Part shown: positions 14,602 through 24,572 of the stretch, piece by piece
Layout of the letters: each line of letters starts with the position of its first letter
How positions within the stretch are numbered: position 1 is the first letter of the stretch
DNA from: Paludifilum halophilum
GTDB lineage: Bacteria; Bacillota; Bacilli; Thermoactinomycetales; DSM-45169
Reading direction: 5' to 3'
Length of the DNA stretch: 64,000 nucleotides
Assembly: GCF_002245355.1 (NCBI RefSeq)
Contig: NZ_NOWF01000006.1
Span: 216,242 to 280,241 of the forward strand
Position numbers and translations under genes: made by a program
The notes under the pieces: model-generated
What the model was told of the DNA's origin: nothing
Database searches by the model: none
What the model saw: only the letters and a program-made list of their open reading frames with translations

Positions 14602-17160
14602 CTACTCCTCATCGGAGGGGGGAGGGATAATGGGAGTTCCTTCTCCCTGGTCTCCCGGTGCCTCAGGATTTTCTCCTTGATCCCCTTCCTCATTCCCTTC
14701 TTCATCTCCTCCATCCTGATCTCCGGGGGAATCTCCCTGGTCGTCTCCGGGAAGATCACCCTGGTCGTCTCCGGGATCCCCTTCCTCTTCACCGGTTTGA
14801 TCCCCTTCCTGTTCTCCTCCACCCGGATCGCCTTCCTCATCCCCTTCCTCCGGTGGGGAACCTTCTTCAGGCGGATGGATACGAACGGTCACCACATTGG
14901 AAGGGTCGGCCCGTTGATCCGTTTCCGTATCGATGGCGACGACGCGGTATGCGTATTGCCGGGCTCCTCCGAAGATCTCATCCAGCTGTTCGTCGCCGGT
15001 TTGCGGCGGAGGAACGACGATGTTTCGATCCTGATAGGTCCCGTTGGAGGTTTCAGCGATTGCTTCCCAGTCCGATCCGTCCTCAGACCGTTCCACCTGG
15101 TACCGGACCCGATCGGAATAATCGTTCCAGCTCAGCTGGATCGCCTGGTCTCCGCTCTCGTAAGACCCTTTCAGGTTGACGGGTTTCAGTTGGAAGGGCG
15201 GCTCCGGAGGCTTCACTCCCGGGTTTTGAAACCGACTGACCGGGGTCCCCTTCACCACCTCTGCCATCACTCGGCGGAAGATCTTGGCGGGGTACGCTCC
15301 TCCGGACAATTCCACCCGGCCTTCCGATTCGTTATAAACCATGGCGGACATCACATATTCGTTGGTATAGCCCACAAACCATGCCGTTTTGCTTTCCTGG
15401 GTCGTCCCGGTTTTCCCCGCTACATCCCTGCCGTCGGGCAATTGGGCGGAAGTTCCCGTTCCCTGTTCGACATTGTAATGCAACATCCGGGTCATATAAT
15501 AAGCGGTTTTCGGGGAGAACACTTGGCGTTCCTCCGCATAATCCCCTTCTGACTCCCATTCCTGATCCGAAATGGAAATACTCTCGATCGCGTGGGCTTT
15601 CCTCATTTTTCCGTTGTGGATGAAGGGAGTGTAAGCCTGAGCCATATCCACCGTATTGACTCCCCGGGTCAAGCCGCCGAGGGCCAACGCCGCATAAGAG
15701 GAACGGTCCTTCGCATGCAGATCGAGACCCGCTTGTTCCGCATAGCGAACGGCTGTATCCAATCCGACTTCGTTTTTCAATAACCACGCGGTCGCCACAT
15801 TGAGAGACTTTGCCACAACCTCTTTCATCGGCAATTCCCCGAAAGATCGATTCTGGAAATTCTCTGGTTTCCACGACTTGATCCGGAAATCCGGAGGATC
15901 AGGGACCTGCGTGTATTCCGTATAATTTTTTTCCTCCACCGCAGGGGCGAAGACCGTGACCGGCTTGATCGAGGAGCCCGGCTGCTTCATTTCCTCCGCG
16001 GAACGAAGGATATAGCCGGTGCCCTGATACTCCCGTCCACCAGCGATAGCGGCGATTCCTCCGGTTTTCGGGTTGACCACCGTCGCCCCGCCGTCCAGAT
16101 GCTCATTGTTTTCAAACAGGGCGTCATCATGAAAAGCTTTCACCATGGCTTTTTGGGCCCGGGGAAGCAGATGGGTACGGATCTTATACCCCCCGGTGGC
16201 CAACTCCTCTTCCGGAATGCCGAAACGTTGGCTGGCCTCCATCATAACGTAATGCTTATACGCCTGATAATCATCGTCCTTCAAATGCTTGGTCAGATAT
16301 TGACGGTCGACTCCCAGATCCGTCTTCTGATATTTCTCTTTCTCCGCTTCCGTGATCACACCCTGTTCCGCCATCAATCCCAGGACGAGATTGCGCCTCT
16401 GTTTCGCCTCCTCCGGGTTGTGATACGGATTATAGGTGGAGGGGGCTTTGGGAAGGGAGGCCAAGAGAGCCGCTTCCTGCGGCTCCAGCTCCTCCTCGGT
16501 CAGATCCTTGTCGAAATAGATCTTGGAAGCCATCTGAATTCCCTGCACATCATTGCCGAAATAGATGATGTTCAAATATGCCTCGAGAATCTCCTTTTTA
16601 CCGTACTTCCTCTCCAAGTTCCAGGCGACCGCCACTTCCTGCAATTTGCGCGTATAAGTTTTGGTCCGGTTCTCCAATACCACATTCCGGGCCACCTGCA
16701 TGGTGATGGTACTGGCTCCTTCCGCTCGGCGCCCTTCCAAGATATTGTGATAAACGGACCGGGCGATCCCTCGGTAGTCCACCCCGTTATGTTCATAGAA
16801 ACGTTTGTCTTCCACAGCGATAAACGTTTTTTCAATCAATTCCCGGGATTTGATTCGATTCATCTTCACATATTCCCGGTTAGTAGAACCCAGTTTCGTG
16901 ACCAAATTTCCGTTCACATCATAAATCGTAGAAGCAAACTGTATCTCTTCTAATTTTTCCAAGGGCATGGACTTGGCGGATATCATCACTGCGGAACAGC
17001 CGGCAACCGCCAGCAGCAAGGTCGTGGTCACGACCAGCAAAAGCCATTTTTTATTAAAAAACTTCCGCCGCCTTTTTCCCCGGCGGCCACGCTCTTCCAG
17101 CCGCGAACCCACCCGTTCCGAGTCCGGAGATGGTTCTCCCCCGTTATGCCGCTCATCCAT
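14602..17160 (-). CDS. Class A penicillin-binding protein (transglycosylase/transpeptidase)
   Basis: 852 residues. A basic cytoplasmic tail is followed by one membrane anchor (about 39-60). The GT51 transglycosylase domain has EDKRFYEHNG near 117 and EGASTITMQVARN near 146. The transpeptidase domain shows all three active-site motifs: SSIK near 396, SLN near 452 and KTGTT near 583. A fibronectin-III-like domain lies about 655-760, and a long Asp/Glu/Gly/Pro tail to the end. It polymerises and cross-links peptidoglycan outside the membrane. It is a tandem paralogue of the gene at 17337, separated by a terminator. Confidence 0.93.
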   Translation of the reverse strand: MDERHNGGEPSPDSERVGSRLEERGRRGKRRRKFFNKKWLLLVVTTTLLLAVAGCSAVMISAKSMPLEKLEEIQFASTIYDVNGNLVTKLGSTNREYVKMNRIKSRELIEKTFIAVEDKRFYEHNGVDYRGIARSVYHNILEGRRAEGASTITMQVARNVVLENRTKTYTRKLQEVAVAWNLERKYGKKEILEAYLNIIYFGNDVQGIQMASKIYFDKDLTEEELEPQEAALLASLPKAPSTYNPYHNPEEAKQRRNLVLGLMAEQGVITEAEKEKYQKTDLGVDRQYLTKHLKDDDYQAYKHYVMMEASQRFGIPEEELATGGYKIRTHLLPRAQKAMVKAFHDDALFENNEHLDGGATVVNPKTGGIAAIAGGREYQGTGYILRSAEEMKQPGSSIKPVTVFAPAVEEKNYTEYTQVPDPPDFRIKSWKPENFQNRSFGELPMKEVVAKSLNVATAWLLKNEVGLDTAVRYAEQAGLDLHAKDRSSYAALALGGLTRGVNTVDMAQAYTPFIHNGKMRKAHAIESISISDQEWESEGDYAEERQVFSPKTAYYMTRMLHYNVEQGTGTSAQLPDGRDVAGKTGTTQESKTAWFVGYTNEYVMSAMVYNESEGRVELSGGAYPAKIFRRVMAEVVKGTPVSRFQNPGVKPPEPPFQLKPVNLKGSYESGDQAIQLSWNDYSDRVRYQVERSEDGSDWEAIAETSNGTYQDRNIVVPPPQTGDEQLDEIFGGARQYAYRVVAIDTETDQRADPSNVVTVRIHPPEEGSPPEEGDEEGDPGGGEQEGDQTGEEEGDPGDDQGDLPGDDQGDSPGDQDGGDEEGNEEGDQGENPEAPGDQGEGTPIIPPPSDEE

Positions 17161-17302
17161 CTTCCTAACCCCCCATTCTCGGTTCCGCCCTCAACGAAAA
17201 ATATCTCTATCTCTTTCAATAAATAACAGAAAATCCGTTATCTCTATACTACTTAATTTCAAAATGAAATCCAATATACCCGGGAGACAAAAAACAAAAA
17301 AA

Positions 17303-17323
17303 GACCGGCAATTTTTGCCGGTC
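17303..17323 (-). terminator. Terminator of the second penicillin-binding protein gene
   Basis: GACCGGCAA/TTGCCGGTC with a three-base loop, followed on the minus strand by TTTTTTT. It separates the two paralogues into individual transcription units. Confidence 0.9.
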
Positions 17324-17336
17324 CATCATGGCGGGA

Positions 17337-19922
17337 TCATCCGAAGAACCCGCCGTCTCCGTCATCATTTTCGTCACCTTCGTTGTTTCCCTGATTACCG
17401 TTTCCGTTTTCATCGCCCTGATTGCCTTGTTCGTTACCAGGTTCCTGATTTCCGGTCCCTTCATCACCGGGTAACGGGGTGCTGGGGTCTTGGTCTTCAG
17501 AACGCTGATCTTCTCCCGGCTGTTGTTCTTCTCCCGGATGCTCATCGCCCTCCTCATCACCCCGCTCTTCATCCGGCGGTTCCTCCTCCGATTTCTTGGC
17601 AACTGTGACTCCAACCACGTTAGAGGGTTTGGCTTCCGCCGGATCGTCACCTTCAGCCTGGGTATCGACAGCGATTACCCGATAATAGTATTTCTTAGAC
17701 TTTCCGCCGAAGAAATCCTCCAGAGCGTTACTCTCCGGCACTTTGATGTTGCTGTCGCTGAAGCTGCCCTTCTCAGTTTCTCCGATATCCTGCCAGTCGG
17801 ACTGATCTTCGGAGCGCTGTACTCTGTATTTGACGCGATTCGCGTAATCCGTCCATTTCAGGTTGACCGCTCCGTTGCCGTCAAAGCTTCCGCTCAGATC
17901 GGAGACAGGCTTCAGCTCAAAGGGCGGCTGTGGTTCCGGAACACCCGGATTCTTAAAGGGAATCGCCTTTTTCCCGTTGAGAGCGTCCGCCATCACTTGT
18001 TTAAACATTTTGGCCGGATAACTGCCCCCGGTCAGCTGCAGGTCCTCGTTTTCCTTGGTCTTAAACACCGTCACCGCCGTGACATATTGGGGGGTATAAC
18101 CGACGAACCAGGCTTCTTTACTATTCTGGGTCGTTCCGGTCTTCCCGGCCACCGGACGTCCGCCGGGCAGCTGGGCATTCACCCCGGTCCCCTCCTGTAC
18201 CACACTCTCCAGCATGCGGGTCATGTAGTAAGCCGTCTTCTTGCTGTAAACCCGGTTTTTTTTCGGTTTCGTCTTCGGGGTCAACTCTTCACCGTTCGGC
18301 CCCACAATCTTCCGGACGGTATGGGCCTGGATATTGGCTCCGTTATTGGCCAGGGCGGAGTAGGCCTGAGCCATCTGAACCGTATCCACCCCTTTGGTGA
18401 GACCGCCCAGAGCCAAAGCGGCATAACTTTTGCTGTCCTTTTCCTCCAATTTCAACCCGGCCTTTTCACCGTATTTGGCGGCGGTTGACAGTCCGACTTG
18501 CTCTTTCAACAGCCGGACAGTCGATGCATTGAGGGATTTCTCCACCATTTCCTGCATCGGAATCGTACCATAGAATTGACCGGTATAGTTTTTCGGCTCC
18601 CACTCGCCAATACGGATCGGCTCATCTTTCACGGGGTAGTGTTCGTTGTACCCTTCCTCCTGGATCAATGGAGAGTATACCGTGATTGGTTTGATAGTCG
18701 ATCCCGGCTGATGATTTTCGGTGGCTCGCAACTTGTACCCGGGCAGATAGTTTCGCCCGCCGCCGACGGCCACCACTTCCCCCTTCCGGGGATCCATCAT
18801 CGTCAGACCGGCGTCCAATTCCTCATGCCCCTGGTAATACTCGTCGTTCTTGACCGCTTTCTGGGCGGATTCCTGAGCCTTGGGATCCAGAGCCGTGTAA
18901 ACCTTGTACCCGCCGTTCACCAGCTCTTTCTGGCTGATCTGCGGGTAACGCTTTTCAACCTCATCCATCATGTAAGCTTTATAAGCGCTGTAGGAATTCG
19001 ACTTCAGGTGTTCCGCCAGGTATTTCTTGTCCACACCCAACGGGGTCTTCTGAGCCTGCTCCTTCTCCTTTTCGGTAATGATAGGAGGCCGGGTGCTGTC
19101 CTCCGCCATCTTCATCAGCACGACATTGCGCCGTTGTTTGGCTTTTTCCGGATATTTGTAGGGATCATATCCGTAGGGAGCCTTCGGCATACCCGCCAGC
19201 ATGGCGATCTCCTGCGGCTCCAGCTTTTCCTTGGTGATATCCTTGCCAAAATAGATCTTGGCGGCCATCTTAATGCCTTTAACACCGTTACCGAAGTCGA
19301 TGTAGTTAAGGTACACCTCCAGAATCTTTTCCTTTTTGAATTTCCGGTCCAGGTTGACCGCTACACCGATCTCTCTCAACTTCCTGGTATAGGTTTTTTT
19401 TCTACTATCCAGGATCGTGTTTCGGGCCACTTGCATCGTGATCGTGCTGGCACCCTCCGCCTTGCCTAGAGCGATAATGTTTTTAACCACCGCCCGGCCC
19501 AGACCCCAGTAGTCTACTCCGTTGTGTTCATAGAAGCGCTCGTCCTCCACCTTGACAAAGGCTTCAGGTAATTCCTTGGATTTCACGTCTTCCAGCTTTA
19601 CATATTCGAGATTTTCTCCTCCGAGCTTCATGGCTTCCTTTCCGTTGGTGTCCATGACCACGGAGGTTTTTTTCATATCCTTGATAACCTCATCCATGCT
19701 TTTATACGTCGGCGCGGACATCAGAACGGCGGAACAACCGCCGACCACTAACAAAACCGTCGTTAAAAGAACTAATAAGATCCATTTCTTATTAAAAAAG
19801 CGGAACTTCTTCTTCTTATTGTTCCCTTTTCTCCGAACCGGCGATCGAGAACGCCCGAAACTTCGGGCTTTCGAGCCCGATCGGGAAGGGACATTGTCCC
19901 GTCCCATTCGAAAATCATCCAT
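17337..19922 (-). CDS. Class A penicillin-binding protein, tandem paralogue
   Basis: 861 residues from ATG 19922 (AGGGGG upstream; a longer frame reaches 19961). It has the same order as its neighbour: basic tail with a FFNKKWILL-type anchor, GT51 domain (EDERFYEHNG, GASTITMQVARN), transpeptidase motifs (STIK, SLN, KTGTT), a fibronectin-III-like module and an Asn/Asp/Glu/Gly-rich tail ending GDGGFFG. Unlike its paralogue, the SxxK motif is preceded by Gly rather than GS. The pair probably arose by duplication. The hydrophilic tails could tune wall association. Confidence 0.93.
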   Translation of the reverse strand: MDDFRMGRDNVPSRSGSKARSFGRSRSPVRRKGNNKKKKFRFFNKKWILLVLLTTVLLVVGGCSAVLMSAPTYKSMDEVIKDMKKTSVVMDTNGKEAMKLGGENLEYVKLEDVKSKELPEAFVKVEDERFYEHNGVDYWGLGRAVVKNIIALGKAEGASTITMQVARNTILDSRKKTYTRKLREIGVAVNLDRKFKKEKILEVYLNYIDFGNGVKGIKMAAKIYFGKDITKEKLEPQEIAMLAGMPKAPYGYDPYKYPEKAKQRRNVVLMKMAEDSTRPPIITEKEKEQAQKTPLGVDKKYLAEHLKSNSYSAYKAYMMDEVEKRYPQISQKELVNGGYKVYTALDPKAQESAQKAVKNDEYYQGHEELDAGLTMMDPRKGEVVAVGGGRNYLPGYKLRATENHQPGSTIKPITVYSPLIQEEGYNEHYPVKDEPIRIGEWEPKNYTGQFYGTIPMQEMVEKSLNASTVRLLKEQVGLSTAAKYGEKAGLKLEEKDSKSYAALALGGLTKGVDTVQMAQAYSALANNGANIQAHTVRKIVGPNGEELTPKTKPKKNRVYSKKTAYYMTRMLESVVQEGTGVNAQLPGGRPVAGKTGTTQNSKEAWFVGYTPQYVTAVTVFKTKENEDLQLTGGSYPAKMFKQVMADALNGKKAIPFKNPGVPEPQPPFELKPVSDLSGSFDGNGAVNLKWTDYANRVKYRVQRSEDQSDWQDIGETEKGSFSDSNIKVPESNALEDFFGGKSKKYYYRVIAVDTQAEGDDPAEAKPSNVVGVTVAKKSEEEPPDEERGDEEGDEHPGEEQQPGEDQRSEDQDPSTPLPGDEGTGNQEPGNEQGNQGDENGNGNQGNNEGDENDDGDGGFFG

Positions 19923-20180
19923 GATAAAAAACCCCCTGCAGACCGGTTGATCCTCATCCACGCTTCAACCGATTCGACATCCTTCGATGAAAAAGCGTTT
20001 CCGAAGGGATCCCTGTTGTGTCCAACCCTTCAAAAAATCATAACAAATAAAGAAAAAGTCAATGATCAACCTATCACAAATATTGGAAATTAAGCTTTTT
20101 GATCCGCCGTTTCTCCGATACCATCCATCTCCTTTACTTTCTTGTTCAGCGGTATGGTATAGTGGATGCGAGGTGATCCC

Positions 20181-20366
20181 ATGAACGTAAAAGCTGCTGC
20201 CTTCGCCAGCCGGTTAACCGGCGTCGTCGGCATTCTCGCATCCTTCCTGCTGTGGAAAATGTATGGCCCCGGCGGTCTGATCATCGGACTGATCGGTTCT
20301 TCTTTCTGGTTCGGACTGGGTTGGTATGTTGTGAAGAAACCCGGGACCCGAAATGTGTCGAAATAA
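20181..20366 (+). CDS. Small two-helix membrane protein
   Basis: 61 residues, not recognised. ATG 20181 follows GAGGTGA by 6 bases. It has two hydrophobic segments (about 14-28, TGVVGILASFLLWKM, and 33-52, LIIGLIGSSFWFGLGWYVV) and a basic end (KKPGTRNVSK). There is a good ribosome binding site and no overlap with other genes. Confidence 0.6.
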   Translation: MNVKAAAFASRLTGVVGILASFLLWKMYGPGGLIIGLIGSSFWFGLGWYVVKKPGTRNVSK

Positions 20367-20485
20367 CACCCTCTCATTATAACGCAAAGTCACCCTGTTT
20401 TGTTACAACTTCTTTGTTTCTAGATCCGTCCCCGAACAGCATAGGTCTGAAGCAGGAATCGGTGATGAAAAGGGTCTTTTCGTCT

Positions 20486-21256
20486 CTACCTTTCTGCCTG
20501 AAAATCTTGATTGTCAAATCCCCCGGTGACAGGAATGACAGCACCCGTGATAAAATCGGAGTCCTGATCGGCCAAAAACCGGATCACACGAGCCAGGTCT
20601 TCTCCAGTGCCGGGGCGGCCGACAGGGTTGCGCGGATCTGTCTTCCCCCGGGCGGCCCGGATCGGCGCTTCTTTGTAGGGATCGCGGATATCCCCCGGAC
20701 ATACCATATTGACAGTAATCCCATAGGGAGCCTCTTCCTCGGACAAGGTCCGGGTCAAGGAGACCAGCCCGGCCTTGGCCGCGGCATAGGCGGAATAGCC
20801 CTCCCAGGAAGGAGCGTTTTGTACATCGGGAAAACCGAAGGTGACGATGCGCCCCCAATTTTTCTCCCTCATCCCGGGAACCACCTGCCGGACGCAGTGA
20901 AAAACGCCGCTCAGATTCCCTTCCACCATTTCCCGCCACTGATCATCCGTCATCTCCAAGGCGGGAATCCGTCGAAACAGAAAAGGACCTGCGGCGCAGA
21001 CCAGTACATCCACTCCCCCCCAATGCGTTCGAATCGTCCCCGCCATTCTTTTTACATCGGAAAGGAGAGAGACATCCCCCTGCAAGGTCATCGCCTTCCC
21101 GCCCGTCTCCCGAACCTCCTCCGCCAATCGCTCCGCTTTTTCCTGACTCCTGCGGTAATTGACGGCAACGCGGTATCCCTCTTCGGCCAATTTTTTCGCT
21201 GTCATCGCCCCAAGACCGGAAACGCCGCCTGTCACCCAGGCTACGCCTCGCCCCAT
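20486..21256 (-). CDS. Short-chain dehydrogenase/reductase (SDR)
   Basis: 256 residues from ATG 21256 (GGAGGG, 7 bases upstream). The nucleotide-binding motif is atypical (TGGVSGLG near residue 9), with NYRR and GDVSL afterwards and CAAGPFLF as the NNAG equivalent. The catalytic Tyr-Lys pair is in YSAYAAAKAGL near residue 155, but the catalytic Ser position reads GFPD, so the Ser is not obvious. The C-terminus shows VNMVCPGDIRDP and GAVIPVTGGF. It resembles FabG/YhdF-like oxidoreductases; the substrate is unknown. Confidence 0.82.
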   Translation of the reverse strand: MGRGVAWVTGGVSGLGAMTAKKLAEEGYRVAVNYRRSQEKAERLAEEVRETGGKAMTLQGDVSLLSDVKRMAGTIRTHWGGVDVLVCAAGPFLFRRIPALEMTDDQWREMVEGNLSGVFHCVRQVVPGMREKNWGRIVTFGFPDVQNAPSWEGYSAYAAAKAGLVSLTRTLSEEEAPYGITVNMVCPGDIRDPYKEAPIRAARGKTDPRNPVGRPGTGEDLARVIRFLADQDSDFITGAVIPVTGGFDNQDFQAER

Positions 21257-21357
21257 ACGAATCCCTCCTTCTTTGGTGTCACTTCGGGGTACAGCTCCCC
21301 CCCCCCCTGTAGATGAATCGGGTTCATTGTACCCAACACTTGCGTTCAACGCAAAAA

Positions 21358-21375
21358 ACCCCGTGTTAACGGGGT
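21358..21375 (-). terminator. Terminator of the 87-residue membrane protein gene
   Basis: ACCCCGT/ACGGGGT with a four-base loop, followed on the minus strand by TTTTTT. It lies 41 bases beyond the stop at 21416. Confidence 0.85.
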
Positions 21376-21415
21376 GAAAACTATTAATAAGTTTTATCAG
21401 GATAAAACAAAAGGC

Positions 21416-21679
21416 TTACCGGCCGGACGAGTCCCTGGCCGGTTCCAGAATTTGCTTGGCCATCAATAGCAGGAGTAAAGCTCCTCCGCTGATTCCGAGG
21501 AGGGTCCATCCCGGGCTGACCAAGTCCCACAGGGAGACTGACAGCAGGATGACAGCAATCCCTCCCAAAGCCGTCGCTCGGAAAAGGCGTCGTTTGGTCC
21601 ACCAAGCCAGACCGGCGGACAACAAAGTAACGGTCGTCATTGCTTGCCATTCCCACAGGGTAAGAACAGACCAGTCCAT
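21416..21679 (-). CDS. Small membrane protein, 87 residues
   Basis: Not recognised. Start ATG 21679 is 6 bases after GGAGGAG; two upstream in-frame ATGs lie inside that site. It has three hydrophobic segments (about residues 13-28, 35-53 and 56-72). It has its own terminator and no operon partner. Confidence 0.6.
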   Translation of the reverse strand: MDWSVLTLWEWQAMTTVTLLSAGLAWWTKRRLFRATALGGIAVILLSVSLWDLVSPGWTLLGISGGALLLLLMAKQILEPARDSSGR

Positions 21680-21752
21680 GTCCATCTCCTCCATTCACTA
21701 TACATTATGACCCGTTCCCGTCGAAATCATACGCCGGGCATTCATGGTAAAT

Positions 21753-21794
21753 AAGCTGAAAGCCCCGGGAAACAAATCCCGGGGCTTTCAGCTT
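21753..21794 (-). terminator. Terminator of the secreted lipase gene
   Basis: An 18-bp perfect stem (21753-21770 with 21777-21794) with a six-base loop, 22 bases after the lipase stop. It is A/T flanked and may act in both directions. Confidence 0.9.
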
Positions 21795-21815
21795 TATCTC
21801 CATCGGGGGAATTGA

Positions 21816-23462
21816 TTAATCCCGATCCGGTACATAAAAAGATTGGATGACGGTTCGTCGGAAGGATTCGCCTTTCCGAGTCATCCCGCGGATATCCAGG
21901 GTCAGATTATAAACCCCGGAATCTTTCAACGCAGGCAGTTCCCCTGTAAAGACACCGGTCTCTTCCTTTTGCGACGGAGTCAATCGACCGCGGTACATTT
22001 TTTCCTCCGTCGCCTCGGTCTTTCCTGTTTCAGGGGGAACCACTCTCATCTGTACATCGAAGCGGTCTAGTTGCCACCGCTGAGGGTCTTTCATTTTCAA
22101 TCGAACCGGCACTTTCTCACCGGATCGATTCGGCGGGTTCAGCTGCAGTTGGACGGAATTTGCCCCTGTAAACGTGGTTGTCAACAAATAAGCGCCGCCC
22201 TCCGAACTGGTGATACGAATGTTCCAATCTCCTGCTTCCGGTTGATCGATTCTGAAAGCTTGTACATGAGCCCCGCTGAAAATCTGTGAATCCTTCCCGC
22301 GAAAGTATTCTCGACTTTCCGGGTTATACGTTCGTCCCGACGGAGAAACAAGAACCACCCTATCTTCGGCATTGTCAGTCATGACGCTAAAAACCGCTTC
22401 TTGTTCACCAGAGTTCACAGGAATGCTTTGTTCAACCAGCTTTCCGGCTTCAAGGGGTCCCCCGTTTACAATCCGCTCCGGTTCCCCCGCAAACTCTTCC
22501 ATCGCTGCTGCTGCCACTTCTTCAGAACGGTCAGCATCGGAGGAAAGTTTGTCCGTCGTTTTCAAGTAAGGTTCGATCCGGGGAAAGGAGGTTCTGCCGA
22601 GACGGATCTGATCGTGGTCGTAATCGGCGGTAAACAGATGATGTCCATAGGGGAGACTGGTACTCCACAGATTCACCAGCCCGTCATTCTCTCCGTATGC
22701 GGACAGATAAGCGCCCCCGGTCCACAGAGCGGAGGGAAACGGTCCCCAGGAAGTACCGGCCGTGGTGATATACGTATTCTTCTCCGCATCAGGATGAGAG
22801 TCCGTCACGGAGCGAAACTGTTCCATCGATCCGGTCTGTAAAGATTCCGTTCCGGGATCCCGGGCACCCAGCAGTTCCGCCAGCCAACCCGCCCACGAAC
22901 TGTAAGCCAGATCCGCCAAATGAGAGCCCCGGTGCGGAGAAGCCAGAGTGACAACCCGGCCCACATGGAGCCAAGCTCCCGAATGAATTAAAGCCGCCTG
23001 TGAATCGACTCCTCCTTTACTGTGAGCGACGATATTGACCGGTTCTCCGAAGTGAGCGCTGATTTCTTCCAACATCCCGGCTAAAAGCTCCCCGTTATCA
23101 TACATGTCCGCCGCCTCGCCGCCGGCATCGTGAAGTTGAACGAAGGCGGTGCGGTATCCATGGTTGTAAGCGTATTCATACATGTCGTTTATGCCGTAAT
23201 ATTCTGTATCTTCATACCAGCTTTGGGCTTGACCATGCAACCCTTGTACAAACACAACCGGCGGTTTATCCTCCGTACTTGAAGGCTCCGCTCCCAGGAA
23301 CCAAGTTCCCGGGGTCCCTGCGGGATCCTCCGGCACCCATTTCCCCATCGGCTTCGGCGGCGGCGGGGATCCGACGTCCTTTTCCGCTTGAATCCAACCG
23401 GAGGGAAACACCATAGCCATTGACAAAAAAACCACCATCATCACCCAAAACCCCCGTCTCAT
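21816..23462 (-). CDS. Secreted alpha/beta-hydrolase (lipase/esterase-like)
   Basis: 548 residues. A signal peptide (MRRGFWVMMVVFLSMAMVF, cleavage probably near residue 26) precedes a catalytic domain. That domain has an oxyanion region VVFVQGLHGQAQSW, the nucleophile elbow NIVAHSKGGVDSQ near residue 150, an acid-loop candidate GENDGLVN and a His in the DYDHDQIRLG stretch near residue 285. The C-terminal 230 residues form beta-rich modules resembling extracellular carbohydrate/adhesion domains. Probably a secreted lipase or carboxylesterase; the substrate is not predictable. Confidence 0.83.
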   Translation of the reverse strand: MRRGFWVMMVVFLSMAMVFPSGWIQAEKDVGSPPPPKPMGKWVPEDPAGTPGTWFLGAEPSSTEDKPPVVFVQGLHGQAQSWYEDTEYYGINDMYEYAYNHGYRTAFVQLHDAGGEAADMYDNGELLAGMLEEISAHFGEPVNIVAHSKGGVDSQAALIHSGAWLHVGRVVTLASPHRGSHLADLAYSSWAGWLAELLGARDPGTESLQTGSMEQFRSVTDSHPDAEKNTYITTAGTSWGPFPSALWTGGAYLSAYGENDGLVNLWSTSLPYGHHLFTADYDHDQIRLGRTSFPRIEPYLKTTDKLSSDADRSEEVAAAAMEEFAGEPERIVNGGPLEAGKLVEQSIPVNSGEQEAVFSVMTDNAEDRVVLVSPSGRTYNPESREYFRGKDSQIFSGAHVQAFRIDQPEAGDWNIRITSSEGGAYLLTTTFTGANSVQLQLNPPNRSGEKVPVRLKMKDPQRWQLDRFDVQMRVVPPETGKTEATEEKMYRGRLTPSQKEETGVFTGELPALKDSGVYNLTLDIRGMTRKGESFRRTVIQSFYVPDRD

Positions 23463-23563
23463 GAATATTCCCCCTTTTTAAAAAATAGTTGCCAGTCTCC
23501 CCCCACTCTTTTGCGTTATATATTCTCTGTCGATGAAAAAATCCCTCCTTTCCCGGAATCCCA

Positions 23564-24478
23564 TCAGGAGCGGAGGGAATGGATCAAATGCTCGATATCT
23601 GGGGGAAGCCGGGATTTCCACTCCCGGACAGCGTCCTCACGAGGATGAATCAGTCGGAGGTAGGAAGCATGCAGTGCTTGACGGTTCATGGGAAAATCGC
23701 TGCTGTCTCCCCCGTACATTTCGTCCCCGATGATCGGGTGACCTCGATGGGCAAGATGGACGCGAATCTGGTGGGTCCGGCCCGTTTCCAGGCGAAGACG
23801 GAGAACGGTCGCCGCAGAAAAGCGCTCAATCACTCGGTAATGGGTGACTGCTTTCGCTCCATTTTCCACCACAGCTCTCCGGGCGGGATGATCGGGAGAA
23901 CGGGCGATCGGAGCATCGATCCTTCCCTCGTCGGAAGGAAATTTTCCTCGGACCACTGCCAGGTACTCCCGCTTATAGCGGCGGCGGATCATCTGTGCTG
24001 ACAGGAAGGCGTGGGCATGAGCATGTTTGGCAAAAACGATCAACCCCGAGGTATCCTTATCCAGCCGTGTCACGGGACGAACAGGACGAAACTCCCCTTT
24101 CTGCTTCCAGTGATAAGCCAGACCGTTGGCCAACGTCCCTTCCCGATATCCTTTGGTCGGATGAACCACGATACCGGGTTGTTTATCAATAATGATCAGG
24201 TCTTCATCTTCTTCCACAATCCTTAAAGGAACCGGTTGAGGGTCGATCTTCACATGTTCCTCCTCCGGCAACACCGCCCGCAGCAGATCCCCCGCACGGA
24301 CGCGGGAAGTGAGATAGACCGGCTCTCCGTTTAAGAGAATCCCCCGGCCCAGCTTCAGACGACGAAACATACGCCGGGAAAAACGAAACCGATTTTTCAG
24401 CACCTGGCGCACCATCTTTCCTTTTTCATCCGATCGGACACGGTGAGTAAAATCGGCCTCCGCTGTTTGTTCCTTCAT
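23564..24478 (-). CDS. RluA-family pseudouridine synthase
   Basis: 304 residues. An N-terminal S4-like RNA-binding segment (about 15-80) includes RRLKLGRGILLNGEPVY. It is followed by the RluA catalytic domain with PVTRLDKDTSGLIVFAKHA near residue 140, where the Asp in RLDKDTSG is catalytic. ETGRTHQIRVHLAHRGHPI near 225 is the C-terminal family signature. It should isomerise uridine in rRNA or tRNA; the target site cannot be told from sequence. GAGGAGGTG precedes ATG 24478. Confidence 0.92.
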   Translation of the reverse strand: MKEQTAEADFTHRVRSDEKGKMVRQVLKNRFRFSRRMFRRLKLGRGILLNGEPVYLTSRVRAGDLLRAVLPEEEHVKIDPQPVPLRIVEEDEDLIIIDKQPGIVVHPTKGYREGTLANGLAYHWKQKGEFRPVRPVTRLDKDTSGLIVFAKHAHAHAFLSAQMIRRRYKREYLAVVRGKFPSDEGRIDAPIARSPDHPARRAVVENGAKAVTHYRVIERFSAATVLRLRLETGRTHQIRVHLAHRGHPIIGDEMYGGDSSDFPMNRQALHASYLRLIHPREDAVREWKSRLPPDIEHLIHSLRS

Positions 24479-24530
24479 CGCGTCACACCTCCTCTATAGC
24501 AAAAGCCCGGTTTAGAAAAACAGAAGAAAA

Positions 24531-24548
24531 ACCCGCCGCCAGGCGGGT
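24531..24548 (-). terminator. Terminator of the transglutaminase-like gene
   Basis: ACCCGCC/GGCGGGT around a four-base loop, followed on the minus strand by TTTTTCTTCT. It lies 25 bases after the stop at 24573. Confidence 0.8.
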
Positions 24549-24572
24549 GAAATTCGGAAAAACAGCTGAAAA

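Noticed and set aside
23471..23550. GAAAGGAGG followed by a short minus-strand frame starting with ATC
   Set aside because: Only 18 codons and no conservation evidence; probably a leader segment of the lipase gene.
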